From positions 1 to 11,070 of the forward strand of contig DAOUHB010000232.1 of assembly GCA_034428935.1 (NCBI GenBank): 11,070 nucleotides of DNA. Reading direction: 5' to 3'. Source of the DNA: JAAYZQ01 sp034428935 (GTDB lineage: Bacteria > Chloroflexota > Anaerolineae > JAAYZQ01). The translations under genes and the position numbers were made by a program. How positions within the stretch are numbered: the first letter of the stretch is position 1; each line of letters opens with the position of its first letter. The notes below the pieces were generated by a model that worked only from the letters and a program-made list of their open reading frames with translations, ran no database searches and was not told where the DNA came from. Positions 1 through 7,185 of this stretch are shown piece by piece.

Positions 1-390
1 GCCACCAACGGCGAGGTCGAAGACTATCGCTGGTACATGGACCCCACTGCCGCCGAGCTCTCGTCCTTCACTGCCGCCTGGCAGGACAGGGATGTTGTGG
101 TCGACTGGGAGTCAGCCAGCGAGGTCGGACTGGCGGGCTTTAACGTCTGGCGCAGCACAGACCCGACCGACCACGGCGAGCAGCTCAACGCCGTGGTTAT
201 CCCGCCCCAGACCCCCGGCGAGCTCACGGGCAACGCCTACAGCTACACCGATCTAACGGCGGTGCCGGGCACCATCTACTACTACTGGCTGGAAGCCAGG
301 CAGGTGGGCGCATCCAGCTACTGGCACGGTCCCATGCAGCCCACGGGCTCCTTCCGAGTCTACCTGCCCGTGCTCCTGCGGGGTCATTAG
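1..390 (+). CDS. C-terminal end of a secreted GEVED / fibronectin-III-like protein (5' partial)
   Basis: The reading frame is open from the first base of the window, so the gene starts upstream and only the last 129 residues are visible. The visible part opens with ATNGEVEDYRWY, the hallmark of the GEVED domain found in exported bacterial proteins. It is followed at about residues 17-112 by a beta-rich, FnIII-like stretch with the pattern 'L-x-SFTA...V-V-x-WE-x-AS-E-x-G-x-x-GFNVWRS', common in extracellular proteins of Chloroflexota and relatives. The protein ends in FRVYLPVLLRGH, a tail resembling that of the next gene's product (VYLPLVRR). There is no transmembrane segment, LPXTG motif or PEP-CTERM signature in the visible part. 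The role is probably extracellular or surface-associated, since these domains are non-catalytic. The main function lies in the missing N-terminal part and cannot be named. The gap to the next gene is 21 bases, which suggests co-transcription. The domain calls are from motif recognition. Confidence 0.85.
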   Translation, partial: ATNGEVEDYRWYMDPTAAELSSFTAAWQDRDVVVDWESASEVGLAGFNVWRSTDPTDHGEQLNAVVIPPQTPGELTGNAYSYTDLTAVPGTIYYYWLEARQVGASSYWHGPMQPTGSFRVYLPVLLRGH

Positions 391-397
391 GCGAACC

Positions 398-403
398 GGA
401 GAG
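398..403 (+). promoter_or_regulatory. Ribosome binding site supporting a TTG start
   Basis: GGAGAG lies 8 bases before the TTG at 412. It supports that rare start codon, because the next residues form the basic n-region (KQGTTSRQPDHRR) of a signal peptide and no ATG is better placed. Confidence 0.6.
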
Positions 404-411
404 GATTCTCT

Positions 412-3400
412 TTGAAGCAAGGGACGACGTCGCGACAACCTGATCACCGGCGCTCCGGCCCCTGGGCCCTCCTGGCGGCCGCATGCCTGGCCCTGGCGGC
501 CCTCCTTTGGCTGCAGCCGGGGGTAGGCGCCCGGGCGGCTGCCCCGGGTCCGGGGCAGCCGCCGGCCGACCTGCGCCTCGTGTCGTCGGGCGAGGACGAG
601 ATCGTCCTGGAGCTGACCGTGCCCGACCTTGACCGGGCCGTCGGAGAGGCGGACGGTGCGCCGTGCGACGAGCTGGTCGTGGCCGGCCACGGTTACACCG
701 ACGCCGCCGGCCATCCCCGCCTGCCCATCCGGGGCGCCATGGTCGGCGTCCCGCCCGATGGGGAGGTTCGCCTGGTTATCCTGGAGGCCGAGGCCGTGGA
801 CCTCCCGGGTCGCTTCCAGGTCTGCCCCGTGCCCCGGCCCATCGTCGCCCTCGACGAGGGAGGTATGCCGCGGCCCGGCGGCTTCGAGGCAGCGCGCGAC
901 CCCGAGGCCTACGCCACCGACGCCTACTACCCGGCCGCGCCGGCGGAGCTGGTTTCCATCGGGATGATCCGCGACCAGCGGGTGGCCCAGGTGCGCTTCC
1001 AGCCTTTCCAATACAACCCCGCCACCGGCCAGGTGCGCACCTACCGGCAGCTCCGCGTGGCGCTGCGCCTGGAAGGCGGCCGCGGCACTCGTTCCCTGCC
1101 CTCGGTCTCACCGGCCGACCCTTTCGAAGAGGTGCTGCGCGGCACGCTCCTCAACTACGAGACTGCGCAGTCGTGGCGCGTCGCGCCCCAGCCGTCCGCT
1201 GCCCTTCGCGCGCTGCCCTATGCCGGCGAGCCGGCCTACAAGCTCACCGTCGACCAGGACGGCATCTACCAGGTGATCCGGGACGACATGCAGGCCGCCG
1301 GCGTGGACCTCGCCGCCCTGGACCCGCGCACCTTCCGCCTCTACGACCGCGGCCAGGAGGTGGCGGTTCACGTCGCGGGCGAGGGGGACGGCCGCTTTGA
1401 CCCGGGCGACGCCCTGCTCTTTTACGGCCAGGTGCCGCCCAGCCGCTATACCCATAGCCACGTCTATTGGCTGACCTGGGGCGGCGCGGCAGGCCGGCGC
1501 ATGGCCGCCCTCGACGGCACCCCCGGCGGTACGGCACCCACCCCTGCCTACTTTCGCACCCTGCACCGTGCCGAAGAGGACCACAACTACCAGGCGGGCC
1601 GGCCCAGCGGGCCCGAGGGCGATCGCTGGTATTGGGGCTGGCTCTGGGCCGATGCCCCTTCCAGCGGGAGCTATGGCACGGCTCTGGAGCACCTGGCGAC
1701 CGAGCCCCTGTCGGCCACGGTCCGCGGCCTGTTCCACGGCTACGACGCCGTGCCGCAGCATCACACCCGCGTCCGGCTCAACGGCTACCTCATCGACGAC
1801 GCCACCTGGGCGCCCACGGTCGAATACTCGTTCACCGTGGACGTGCCCCAGGATGTTCTCGTGGAGGGCACGAACACCTTTGTCGTGGAGTGCCCCCTGG
1901 ACGGCGGCATCACCGGCGACTACCTGCTGGTCAACCGCTTCGAGATCGAGTACCAGCGCACGTACCAGGCCGTGGACGACGTCCTCTCGTTCGACGGGGA
2001 TGAGGCCGGCACCTGGGAGTACCGCGTGGCTGGGTTCAGCACCGAAGGCGTGGAGCTGTACGACGTGACCGACCCCCTGGCTCCCGCGCGCATCCTGGGC
2101 GCGGTCGTGACGCCTGCCGGCGGCAGCTACACCGCCGCCTTCGAGGGGAGCGGGACCGGCGAGCGCCATTACGTCGCCCTGGCGCCGACCCGGCGCCTCA
2201 GCCCGGCCGGGATCGAGCCGGACAGCCCATCGAGCCTCGCCTCGCCGGCCAACGGCGCCGACTATGTCATCGTCGCCCCCGCAGAGATGATCCCGGCCGT
2301 GCAGCCGCTGGCCGCCCACCGCGCCGCCCAGGGCCTGCGCACGATGGTCGTCGATGTGCAGGACGCCTACGACGAGTTTGCCCACGGCCGGCCCGACCCG
2401 GAGGCCATCCGCGACCTGGCCGCCTATGCCTACGCCAACTGGCAGCCGCCGGCCCCCGCCTACCTGCTCCTGGCCGGCGACGGCAACTATGACTTCAAGG
2501 ACAACCTGGGCTTTGGCGAGCCCAGCTACGTGCCGCCCTACCTCGCCGACGCCGATCCCTGGTTCGGCGAGACGGCGGCCGACAACCGCTACGCCTGCGT
2601 CAGCGGTGACGACACCCTGCCCGACCTCCACCTGGGCCGCCTGCCCGTCAAGACCGCCGCCGAGGCCGCGGCCGTCGTGGCCAAGATATTGGCCTATGAA
2701 GCAGCTCCGCCCGGTGCCGATTGGCACGGGCGCGTCCTCCTGGCCGCCGACAACGCCGATTCGGGCGGCGACTATGACACCCACGCCGACGACCTGGCGG
2801 ACGCTTACCTGCCGGCGCCCTACGCGGCGACCAGGGTCTACTACAAGGTCAGCCACGCCACGGCGGCTGCCGCCAAGGCCGCCATCCTCGCGACCATCGG
2901 CGAAGGACGCCTCCTGGTCTACTACAGCGGCCACGCCGCCATCGACTTCTGGGCCTCGGAGCACCTCCTGGACGTGGCCGACGCCCGGACCCTGACCAAC
3001 GGCGACAGGCTGCCCTTTGCCGTGCCCATGACCTGCCTGGAGGGCTATTACATCCATCCCAGCCGCGTCGACCTGGACCTCTCTTCCCTGGCCGAGACGC
3101 TGGTCCGCAACCCGGCCGGCGGGGCCATCGCCAGTTGGTCGCCCACGGGCATGGGCCTGTTCGACGGCCACAGCTACCTGGACCGCGCCCTCTTCCAGGC
3201 CCTCTTCCACGACGGCAACTACCGCCTGGGCCCGGCCACCACCCAGGCCAAGCTGGCCCTGTACGCCGGCACCGGCGGCTACCGCGACCTCCTGGACACC
3301 TACCTCCTCCTGGGCGATCCCGCCCTGGCCCTCAACGTCCTGCCCGCCGACCTGTCGGTTGTGAAGGCCGCCAGCCCGCCGGGCGTCGCCCTGACCGGAG

Positions 3401-3759
3401 GGACCATCACCTACACCCTGGCCTTTTCCAACGTCGGCCCGGCCACCGCCCACAACGTCGTCCTCAGCGACGACCTGCCCGCGGCCCTCCTGGACCCCAC
3501 CTTTGTCTCCGCCGGGGCCGCCGTCACTCCCGTGGACGGCAGCCGCCTGGCCTGGAGCGTGGCCGACCTGGCGCCGGGTGAGGGGGGCGTGGTGACCGTC
3601 ACGGCGACCATCAGCCCCGAATACGTGGGCGTGCTGACCAACACCGCCCGCATCCAGGCCACCGCGCGCGAGGCAACCCCCGAGGACAACGAGGCCCGCC
3701 TGGTGACGCAGGTGGTGCCGGCCAAACACGAGGTCTATTTGCCGCTGGTCCGCCGGTAA
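412..3759 (+). CDS. Secreted gingipain-like C25 cysteine peptidase with PorU-like layout, DUF11 domain and VYLP tail
   Basis: This 1115-residue protein starts at TTG. Residues 1-44 are a signal peptide: a basic n-region, a hydrophobic core LLAAACLALAALLWL, and probable cleavage after ARA. Residues about 60-260 resemble a C25 propeptide-like beta region. Residues 276-340 (YKLTVDQDGIYQV ... DPRTFRLYDRG ... GDGRFDPGDALLFYG) match the segment that precedes the protease in PorU-type C25 proteins. The peptidase domain spans about 617-980. It begins ADYVIVAP, contains LLLAGDGNYDF, has the catalytic-type His841 in YYSGHA and Cys875 in PMTCLEGYY, and ends LLLGDPALAL. The 34-residue His-Cys spacing fits the gingipain dyad. 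Residues about 978-1090 form a DUF11 adhesin-like repeat, and the C-terminus is EVYLPLVRR. It likely acts outside the cytoplasm as an endopeptidase, and substrate specificity cannot be read. T9SS gingipains and PorU share the fold, but no T9SS component is visible here. Family assignment is firm; the sortase-like role is inference. Confidence 0.9.
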   Translation: MKQGTTSRQPDHRRSGPWALLAAACLALAALLWLQPGVGARAAAPGPGQPPADLRLVSSGEDEIVLELTVPDLDRAVGEADGAPCDELVVAGHGYTDAAGHPRLPIRGAMVGVPPDGEVRLVILEAEAVDLPGRFQVCPVPRPIVALDEGGMPRPGGFEAARDPEAYATDAYYPAAPAELVSIGMIRDQRVAQVRFQPFQYNPATGQVRTYRQLRVALRLEGGRGTRSLPSVSPADPFEEVLRGTLLNYETAQSWRVAPQPSAALRALPYAGEPAYKLTVDQDGIYQVIRDDMQAAGVDLAALDPRTFRLYDRGQEVAVHVAGEGDGRFDPGDALLFYGQVPPSRYTHSHVYWLTWGGAAGRRMAALDGTPGGTAPTPAYFRTLHRAEEDHNYQAGRPSGPEGDRWYWGWLWADAPSSGSYGTALEHLATEPLSATVRGLFHGYDAVPQHHTRVRLNGYLIDDATWAPTVEYSFTVDVPQDVLVEGTNTFVVECPLDGGITGDYLLVNRFEIEYQRTYQAVDDVLSFDGDEAGTWEYRVAGFSTEGVELYDVTDPLAPARILGAVVTPAGGSYTAAFEGSGTGERHYVALAPTRRLSPAGIEPDSPSSLASPANGADYVIVAPAEMIPAVQPLAAHRAAQGLRTMVVDVQDAYDEFAHGRPDPEAIRDLAAYAYANWQPPAPAYLLLAGDGNYDFKDNLGFGEPSYVPPYLADADPWFGETAADNRYACVSGDDTLPDLHLGRLPVKTAAEAAAVVAKILAYEAAPPGADWHGRVLLAADNADSGGDYDTHADDLADAYLPAPYAATRVYYKVSHATAAAAKAAILATIGEGRLLVYYSGHAAIDFWASEHLLDVADARTLTNGDRLPFAVPMTCLEGYYIHPSRVDLDLSSLAETLVRNPAGGAIASWSPTGMGLFDGHSYLDRALFQALFHDGNYRLGPATTQAKLALYAGTGGYRDLLDTYLLLGDPALALNVLPADLSVVKAASPPGVALTGGTITYTLAFSNVGPATAHNVVLSDDLPAALLDPTFVSAGAAVTPVDGSRLAWSVADLAPGEGGVVTVTATISPEYVGVLTNTARIQATAREATPEDNEARLVTQVVPAKHEVYLPLVRR

Positions 3760-3784
3760 CCCAATTGCTCACTTGATCCAATCC

Positions 3785-3873
3785 GTAGGGTCAACCCTCG
3801 CGGTTGCGCCCATCCAGGGTAGGGGCCACCCTCGCGGTGGCCCACCCTCGGCAGGGGCAAGCCCGGCCGCTAC
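3785..3873 (+). repeat. Tandem palindromic GTAGGG-type intergenic repeat
   Basis: The 124-base gap between the peptidase and the nucleotidyltransferase-fold gene is mostly made of related units. Unit 1 (3785-3818) starts GTAGGGTCAACCCTCGCGG. Unit 2 (3819-3852) starts GGTAGGGGCCACCCTCGCGG. A third partial unit (about 3852-3873) ends in GCTAC, an inverted match to the opening GTAG. Unit 2 has a perfect 8-bp stem, GGGCCACC (3823-3830) with GGTGGCCC (3836-3843), around a CTCGC loop. Unit 1 has the same loop with CAACC/GGTTG pairing and an imperfect outer stem. The mirror-changed bases in the two stems (CAACC/GGTTG against CCACC/GGTGG) suggest that structure is conserved. It looks like a dispersed, non-coding element of the kind common between Chloroflexota genes. 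There is no T-run, so a classic terminator is not supported. Confidence 0.7.
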
Positions 3874-3883
3874 GATCCGCTCC

Positions 3884-5116
3884 ATGAATCGATCGCTAAC
3901 ACCTGCCGATCAACTGTTGTTTCTGTGCGCCCGTGCCCGCTGGGACGAAACGGCGCGGGCCGCGGCCGGGGCCTGCCTGGACGCGGGGGTCGACTGGCCG
4001 GCCCTGCTGGCCGCCGGCGGGCGCCACGGCCTGCTGCCGCTGCTCCATGACCGGCTGGCGGCGTTGGACCCGTGCCGGGTGCCGGCGGACGTGGCGGCGC
4101 AGCTCCGCGGCAGCTACTGCACCAGCCTCCTCCGCAACCGGCGCCTGGCCGCCGAGCTGGCGCGGGTCGCCGCGGCCCTGGGGCGTGCCGGCGTGGACAT
4201 CCTCGTCCTCAAGGGCGGCGCCCTGGCCCCCACGGTCTATGACCATCCGGCCCAGCGGCCCATGACCGACCTGGACCTGCTGGTGCGCCCCGGCCTGGCC
4301 GGGGCCGCCGCCGCGGTCCTGGAGGCGGAGGGCTATCACCCCTCCGAGTCGGTGCCGGCGCACATGCTGCCCTTCCAGCAGCGCTTTGGCGGCGGCGTGG
4401 AGTGGCTGCGCCGGGAGGGGGGCACGACGACCCGCCTGGACGTGCAGCACGACCTGGTGGGCGTCGACTGGTGCCGCGGGCTCTTTCGCGTCGCCCCCCA
4501 GGCGCTGTGGGCCGCGGCCCGGCCCCTGCATTGGGACGGCGCCGAGGCCCTCCAGCTCTCCGTCGAGGACACGCTGGTCCACCTGTGCCTCCACCCGGCG
4601 GTGCACCACGGCTACGCCAGCTCGCTCCTGGGCTATGCCGACCTGGACCGGCTGGTGGCCCGGCAGGAGCCGGCTTCCTTCTGGCCGGGGTTCGTGGAGC
4701 GGGCCGGCCGGCTGGGGGTGCGGACGGCGGCCTACCGCGGCCTGCTGGGCGCCCGCGGCCTGCTGGGCACGCCGGTGCCCGAGGAGGTGCTCCGCGCCCT
4801 GGCGCCCGGGGCGCTCCAGGCCCGCCTGCTGGCCCGCCTGGCCCCCCTGGACGCCGCGGTCGCCCTGGAGGGGGCGGGGCGCGACCTCCACGGCCTGCGG
4901 CAGGTGCTGCTCTACGCCGCCCTGGCCGACCGGCCGGCTGACGCCGGGGGCATGGCCGCTGCGGTCTTCTTTCCGCCGCGGGAGTGGCTGGCAGCGCGCT
5001 ATGGCCTGCCCGATGACCTGCCGGCGTGGCGGGCCCGCCTGGCGCATCCCCTGCGCGTGGGGCGCGCCCTGGCCCGTAGCCTGCACCGGCCCCTGGTGCA
5101 GAGTGGCCTGGAATAG
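3884..5116 (+). CDS. Nucleotidyltransferase-fold family protein (PF14907-like)
   Basis: This 410-residue cytoplasmic protein begins at the ATG at 3884. An in-frame TTG at 3773 would add 37 residues that merely translate the intergenic repeat, so it was rejected. No strong Shine-Dalgarno precedes the ATG. Residues 106-134 carry the family's core: ILVLKGGALAPTVYD and RPMTDLDLLV, with Asp129 and Asp131 as the DxD-like metal-binding pair of the pol-beta nucleotidyltransferase fold and K110-G111-G112 as the glycine-containing strand-turn. A His-rich helix (VHLCLHPAVHHGYASS) sits near 229-244, where such proteins often have a conserved His. No transmembrane segment is seen. The family is poorly characterised; members occur beside polysaccharide and peptide-modification genes, and the substrate is unknown. 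GC at third positions is extreme (one 60-base stretch, 4801-4860, counts to about 87% GC). The neighbourhood suggests a role with the downstream glycan genes, but this is weak. Confidence 0.8.
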   Translation: MNRSLTPADQLLFLCARARWDETARAAAGACLDAGVDWPALLAAGGRHGLLPLLHDRLAALDPCRVPADVAAQLRGSYCTSLLRNRRLAAELARVAAALGRAGVDILVLKGGALAPTVYDHPAQRPMTDLDLLVRPGLAGAAAAVLEAEGYHPSESVPAHMLPFQQRFGGGVEWLRREGGTTTRLDVQHDLVGVDWCRGLFRVAPQALWAAARPLHWDGAEALQLSVEDTLVHLCLHPAVHHGYASSLLGYADLDRLVARQEPASFWPGFVERAGRLGVRTAAYRGLLGARGLLGTPVPEEVLRALAPGALQARLLARLAPLDAAVALEGAGRDLHGLRQVLLYAALADRPADAGGMAAAVFFPPREWLAARYGLPDDLPAWRARLAHPLRVGRALARSLHRPLVQSGLE

Positions 5117-5119
5117 ACC

Positions 5120-5137
5120 GGGGCCGTGCCTGGCCCC
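5120..5137 (+). other. Short GC-rich hairpin after the nucleotidyltransferase-fold gene
   Basis: GGGGCC (5120-5125) pairs perfectly with GGCCCC (5132-5137) around a GTGCCT loop, starting three bases after the TAG stop. No T-run follows, so it is at best a weak or factor-assisted terminator or an mRNA-stabilising stem. The rest of the gap to 5194 shows only a weak ATCCG/CGGAT pairing (5159-5177). Confidence 0.4.
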
Positions 5138-5194
5138 ACGTGACTGCATCGAAGCGAGATCCGCATCGTAGACGGATGTGCCGCCTGGTTGATC

Positions 5195-5200
5195 AGGAGG
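5195..5200 (+). promoter_or_regulatory. Strong ribosome binding site that decides the GT2 start
   Basis: AGGAGG lies 6 bases before the GTG at 5207 and 12 before the ATG at 5213. It lies inside the reading frame that would begin at the TTG at 5189, which argues against that start. Confidence 0.75.
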
Positions 5201-5206
5201 TGTGAC

Positions 5207-6148
5207 GTGTCCATGGTAAAACAGAAGGTAAAACCGGATCTGCTCGAGGGTGAGCCGAGGGTGGTGGCCATCATCCCCGCCTACAACGAGGCGCGGACCA
5301 TCGGCAGCGTTGTGCTCCAGACCTGCCGCCACGCCAATACGGTGATCGTGGTGGACGACGGCTCCAGCGACGCCACGGCCGAGATCGCCGCCGCCGCGGG
5401 GGCCCTGGTGGTGCGCCACGGGGTCAACCGGGGCAAGGGCGCGGCGCTGAACACCGGCTTTTGCAAGGCCCGGGAGCTGGACCCCCTGGCCATCGTCATG
5501 CTCGACGGCGACGGACAGCACCAGCCCGAGGAGGTGCCCCAGGTGCTGGCCCCCATCCTGGAGGGCCAGGCCGACATGGTGGTCGGCTCGCGCTACCTGG
5601 AAAAAGAGTGCGGCGTGCCCCGCCACCGCATCCTGGGACATTGGGCCTTTACCTCGCTGACCAACCTGGCCTCGGGCCTGCGCGTGAGCGACTCGCAGAG
5701 CGGCTTCCGCGCCTTTTCGCCGCGGGCCGTGGAGTGCGTCAGCTTTTCCTCCAACGGCTTTTCGGTCGAGTCAGAGATGCAGTTCCTGGCCCACGAGCAC
5801 GGGCTGCGCCTGGCCGAGGTGCCCATCACCGCCGACTATGTGGACAAGCCCAAACGGCCGGTGGTGGCTCACGGGCTGATGGTCCTCAACGGTGTGCTGC
5901 GCCTGGTGGGGCAGTACCGGCCGCTGTTCTTCTTCGGGTTGGCGGGCCTCTTCCTGCTCCTGGTGGGCACCGGCTGGGGCTGGTGGGTGGTGGTGGTCTA
6001 CGGCCGGACGAAGCAACTGGCCATCGGCTATGCCCTCATCAGCGTGCTGCTCACCGTCCTGGGCAGCCTGAGCCTGTTTTCGGGAATCATGTTGCACTCG
6101 GTGCGGGGCCTACTGCTAGATGTCATCAAACCCCAGATTCCTTCCTGA
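5207..6148 (+). CDS. Membrane-anchored GT2 polyprenyl-phosphate sugar synthase (DPM1/GtrB-like)
   Basis: This 313-residue protein starts at GTG (ATG at 5213 is the alternative). It is an inverting GT-A glycosyltransferase of family 2. Residues 19-30 read VVAIIPAYNEAR, the nucleotide-binding first strand; VIVVDDGSSDAT follows with Asp50-Asp51; MLDGDGQHQP carries the metal-binding D100-G-D102; GSRYL and DSQSGFRAFSPRAVE are family motifs near the acceptor site; SVESEM lies near 185. Two C-terminal membrane helices follow at about 239-265 and 271-293. The family transfers mannose or glucose from GDP- or UDP-sugar to dolichyl- or undecaprenyl-phosphate, making a lipid-linked donor for glycosylation on the outer face of the membrane. 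The layout (catalytic domain plus two C-terminal helices) fits this. The sugar and the lipid cannot be read from sequence. It precedes the epimerase by 62 bases and may supply the same glycan pathway. Confidence 0.88.
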   Translation: MSMVKQKVKPDLLEGEPRVVAIIPAYNEARTIGSVVLQTCRHANTVIVVDDGSSDATAEIAAAAGALVVRHGVNRGKGAALNTGFCKARELDPLAIVMLDGDGQHQPEEVPQVLAPILEGQADMVVGSRYLEKECGVPRHRILGHWAFTSLTNLASGLRVSDSQSGFRAFSPRAVECVSFSSNGFSVESEMQFLAHEHGLRLAEVPITADYVDKPKRPVVAHGLMVLNGVLRLVGQYRPLFFFGLAGLFLLLVGTGWGWWVVVVYGRTKQLAIGYALISVLLTVLGSLSLFSGIMLHSVRGLLLDVIKPQIPS

Positions 6149-6162
6149 TCCAGGCCCAAGGC

Positions 6163-6177
6163 CATTGTCGAACAATG
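6163..6177 (+). repeat. Perfect 6-3-6 inverted repeat in the gap before the epimerase
   Basis: CATTGT (6163-6168) and ACAATG (6172-6177) are perfect inverted copies around CGA, in the 62-base gap upstream of the epimerase gene. It could be an operator half-site pair or a small hairpin. No convincing -35/-10 pair was found nearby. Confidence 0.4.
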
Positions 6178-6210
6178 AGATGGTGAACAAACAGCTAGGA
6201 GAGAGAGCGT

Positions 6211-7185
6211 ATGTCGAATAAAACACGAGCCCTTGTCGCCGGTGCCGGCGGCTTTATCGGGCACCACCTGGTAAGCTACCTCAAGGAGCGCGGCTATTGG
6301 GTGCGCGGCGTCGACATCAAGCGACCCGAGTTCTGTGAAACGGACGCCGACGACTTCCAACTGCTCGATCTGCGCGAGCCCCACAACTGCTGGCGTGCCC
6401 TGTCACTGAACGGTGAAGCCTTTGACGAGGTCTACCAGCTTGCCGCCGACATGGGCGGCATGGGCTTTATCCACAGCGCCGAGTGCGAGATCATGCACAA
6501 CAGCGCCCTGATCAACATCCACATGATCGACGCAGCGGCCCGCGCGAACGTGTCCCGCTACTTCTTTTCCTCCTCCGTGTGCGTCTATCGCGACATGCAG
6601 CCGGGCGAACCGGCCCTGGCCGAGGCCGATGCTGTGCCGGCAGAGCCCGACAACGAATACGGCTGGGAAAAGCTGTACGCCGAGCGCATGGCCCAGACCT
6701 ACAGCCGGCATCATCCCATCCAGGTGCGCATTGCCCGCTTTGAGAACTGCTATGGCCCGGAAGGGACCTGGCGCGGTGGCAGGGAAAAGGCACCCGCCGC
6801 CATTTGTCGCAAGGTAGCCCAGGCGCCCGACGGCGGCACCATCCCCGTGTGGGGCGACGGCTCGGCAATTCGCAATTATACCTACATCGACGACATGGTC
6901 GACGGCATCTACCGTCTGACACAGTCGGACCTGGAGGGGCCGGTCAACATCGGCGGCGAGGAGTATGTGACCGTGGCCAAGCTGGTACAGACGGTCATCG
7001 ACGCCTCGGGCAAGGCCGTTGAGATCGAGTACGTCGACGGCCCCGTTGGCGTCCACTCGCGAAATTTCTGCAAGGACCGCATCCACTCCCTCGGCTGGCA
7101 GGCCAAGACGAGCCTGGCAGAGGGCATCGCCCGGACGTATGGCTGGATCGCAGAACAGGTCAAGAAAACCTCGGAGGATGATTGA
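6211..7185 (+). CDS. GDP-mannose 3,5-epimerase-like NAD-dependent sugar epimerase
   Basis: This 324-residue extended short-chain dehydrogenase starts at ATG, with AGGAGA (6197-6202) 8 bases upstream. The NAD-binding Rossmann motif is GAGGFIG (G11, G14, G17). The protein shows the specific signatures of GDP-mannose 3,5-epimerase rather than of general UDP-sugar epimerases: LAADMGGMGFI, SSSVCVY with Cys124, EYGWEKL with Tyr150 and Lys154, and GPEGTWRGGREKAPAA with Lys193. In the plant enzyme the matching Tyr/Lys pair handles NAD-linked oxidation at C4, and the Cys and Lys act as acid/base in the 3- and 5-epimerisations; all are present here. The expected reaction is GDP-D-mannose to GDP-L-galactose, with GDP-L-gulose as the 5-epimer product. 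The tail has IRNYTYIDDMVDG, usual for the family. It is followed with no gap by a GT2 gene and then a carbamoyltransferase, so the product probably feeds a glycan. The exact product split (galactose or gulose) is not predictable. Confidence 0.87.
   Translation: MSNKTRALVAGAGGFIGHHLVSYLKERGYWVRGVDIKRPEFCETDADDFQLLDLREPHNCWRALSLNGEAFDEVYQLAADMGGMGFIHSAECEIMHNSALINIHMIDAAARANVSRYFFSSSVCVYRDMQPGEPALAEADAVPAEPDNEYGWEKLYAERMAQTYSRHHPIQVRIARFENCYGPEGTWRGGREKAPAAICRKVAQAPDGGTIPVWGDGSAIRNYTYIDDMVDGIYRLTQSDLEGPVNIGGEEYVTVAKLVQTVIDASGKAVEIEYVDGPVGVHSRNFCKDRIHSLGWQAKTSLAEGIARTYGWIAEQVKKTSEDD

Noticed and set aside
1108..3729. Very long minus-strand open frame (873 codons) opposite the peptidase
   Set aside because: It is the mirror of a high-GC3 gene: the peptide is rich in low-complexity G/V/Q/A with no domain motifs, while the + strand encodes a clear C25 peptidase.
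3785..3873. Small CRISPR array
   Set aside because: The repeat units are adjacent, palindromic and diverged, with no unique spacers of uniform length and no cas genes nearby.
3773..3883. TTG start giving a 37-residue longer nucleotidyltransferase-fold protein
   Set aside because: The extension only translates the palindromic intergenic repeat and lacks a ribosome site; homology-like sequence begins after the ATG at 3884.
5120..5137. Intrinsic terminator after the nucleotidyltransferase-fold gene
   Set aside because: The stem is good, but no T-run follows, so it is reported only as a hairpin.
5189..5206. TTG start for the membrane GT2
   Set aside because: The AGGAGG ribosome site lies inside this extension, so translation should begin at 5207 or 5213.
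3896..5641. Minus-strand open frame of 581 codons
   Set aside because: It spans two real + strand genes and the gap between them, and its G/Q/R/H-rich translation shows no family motif.
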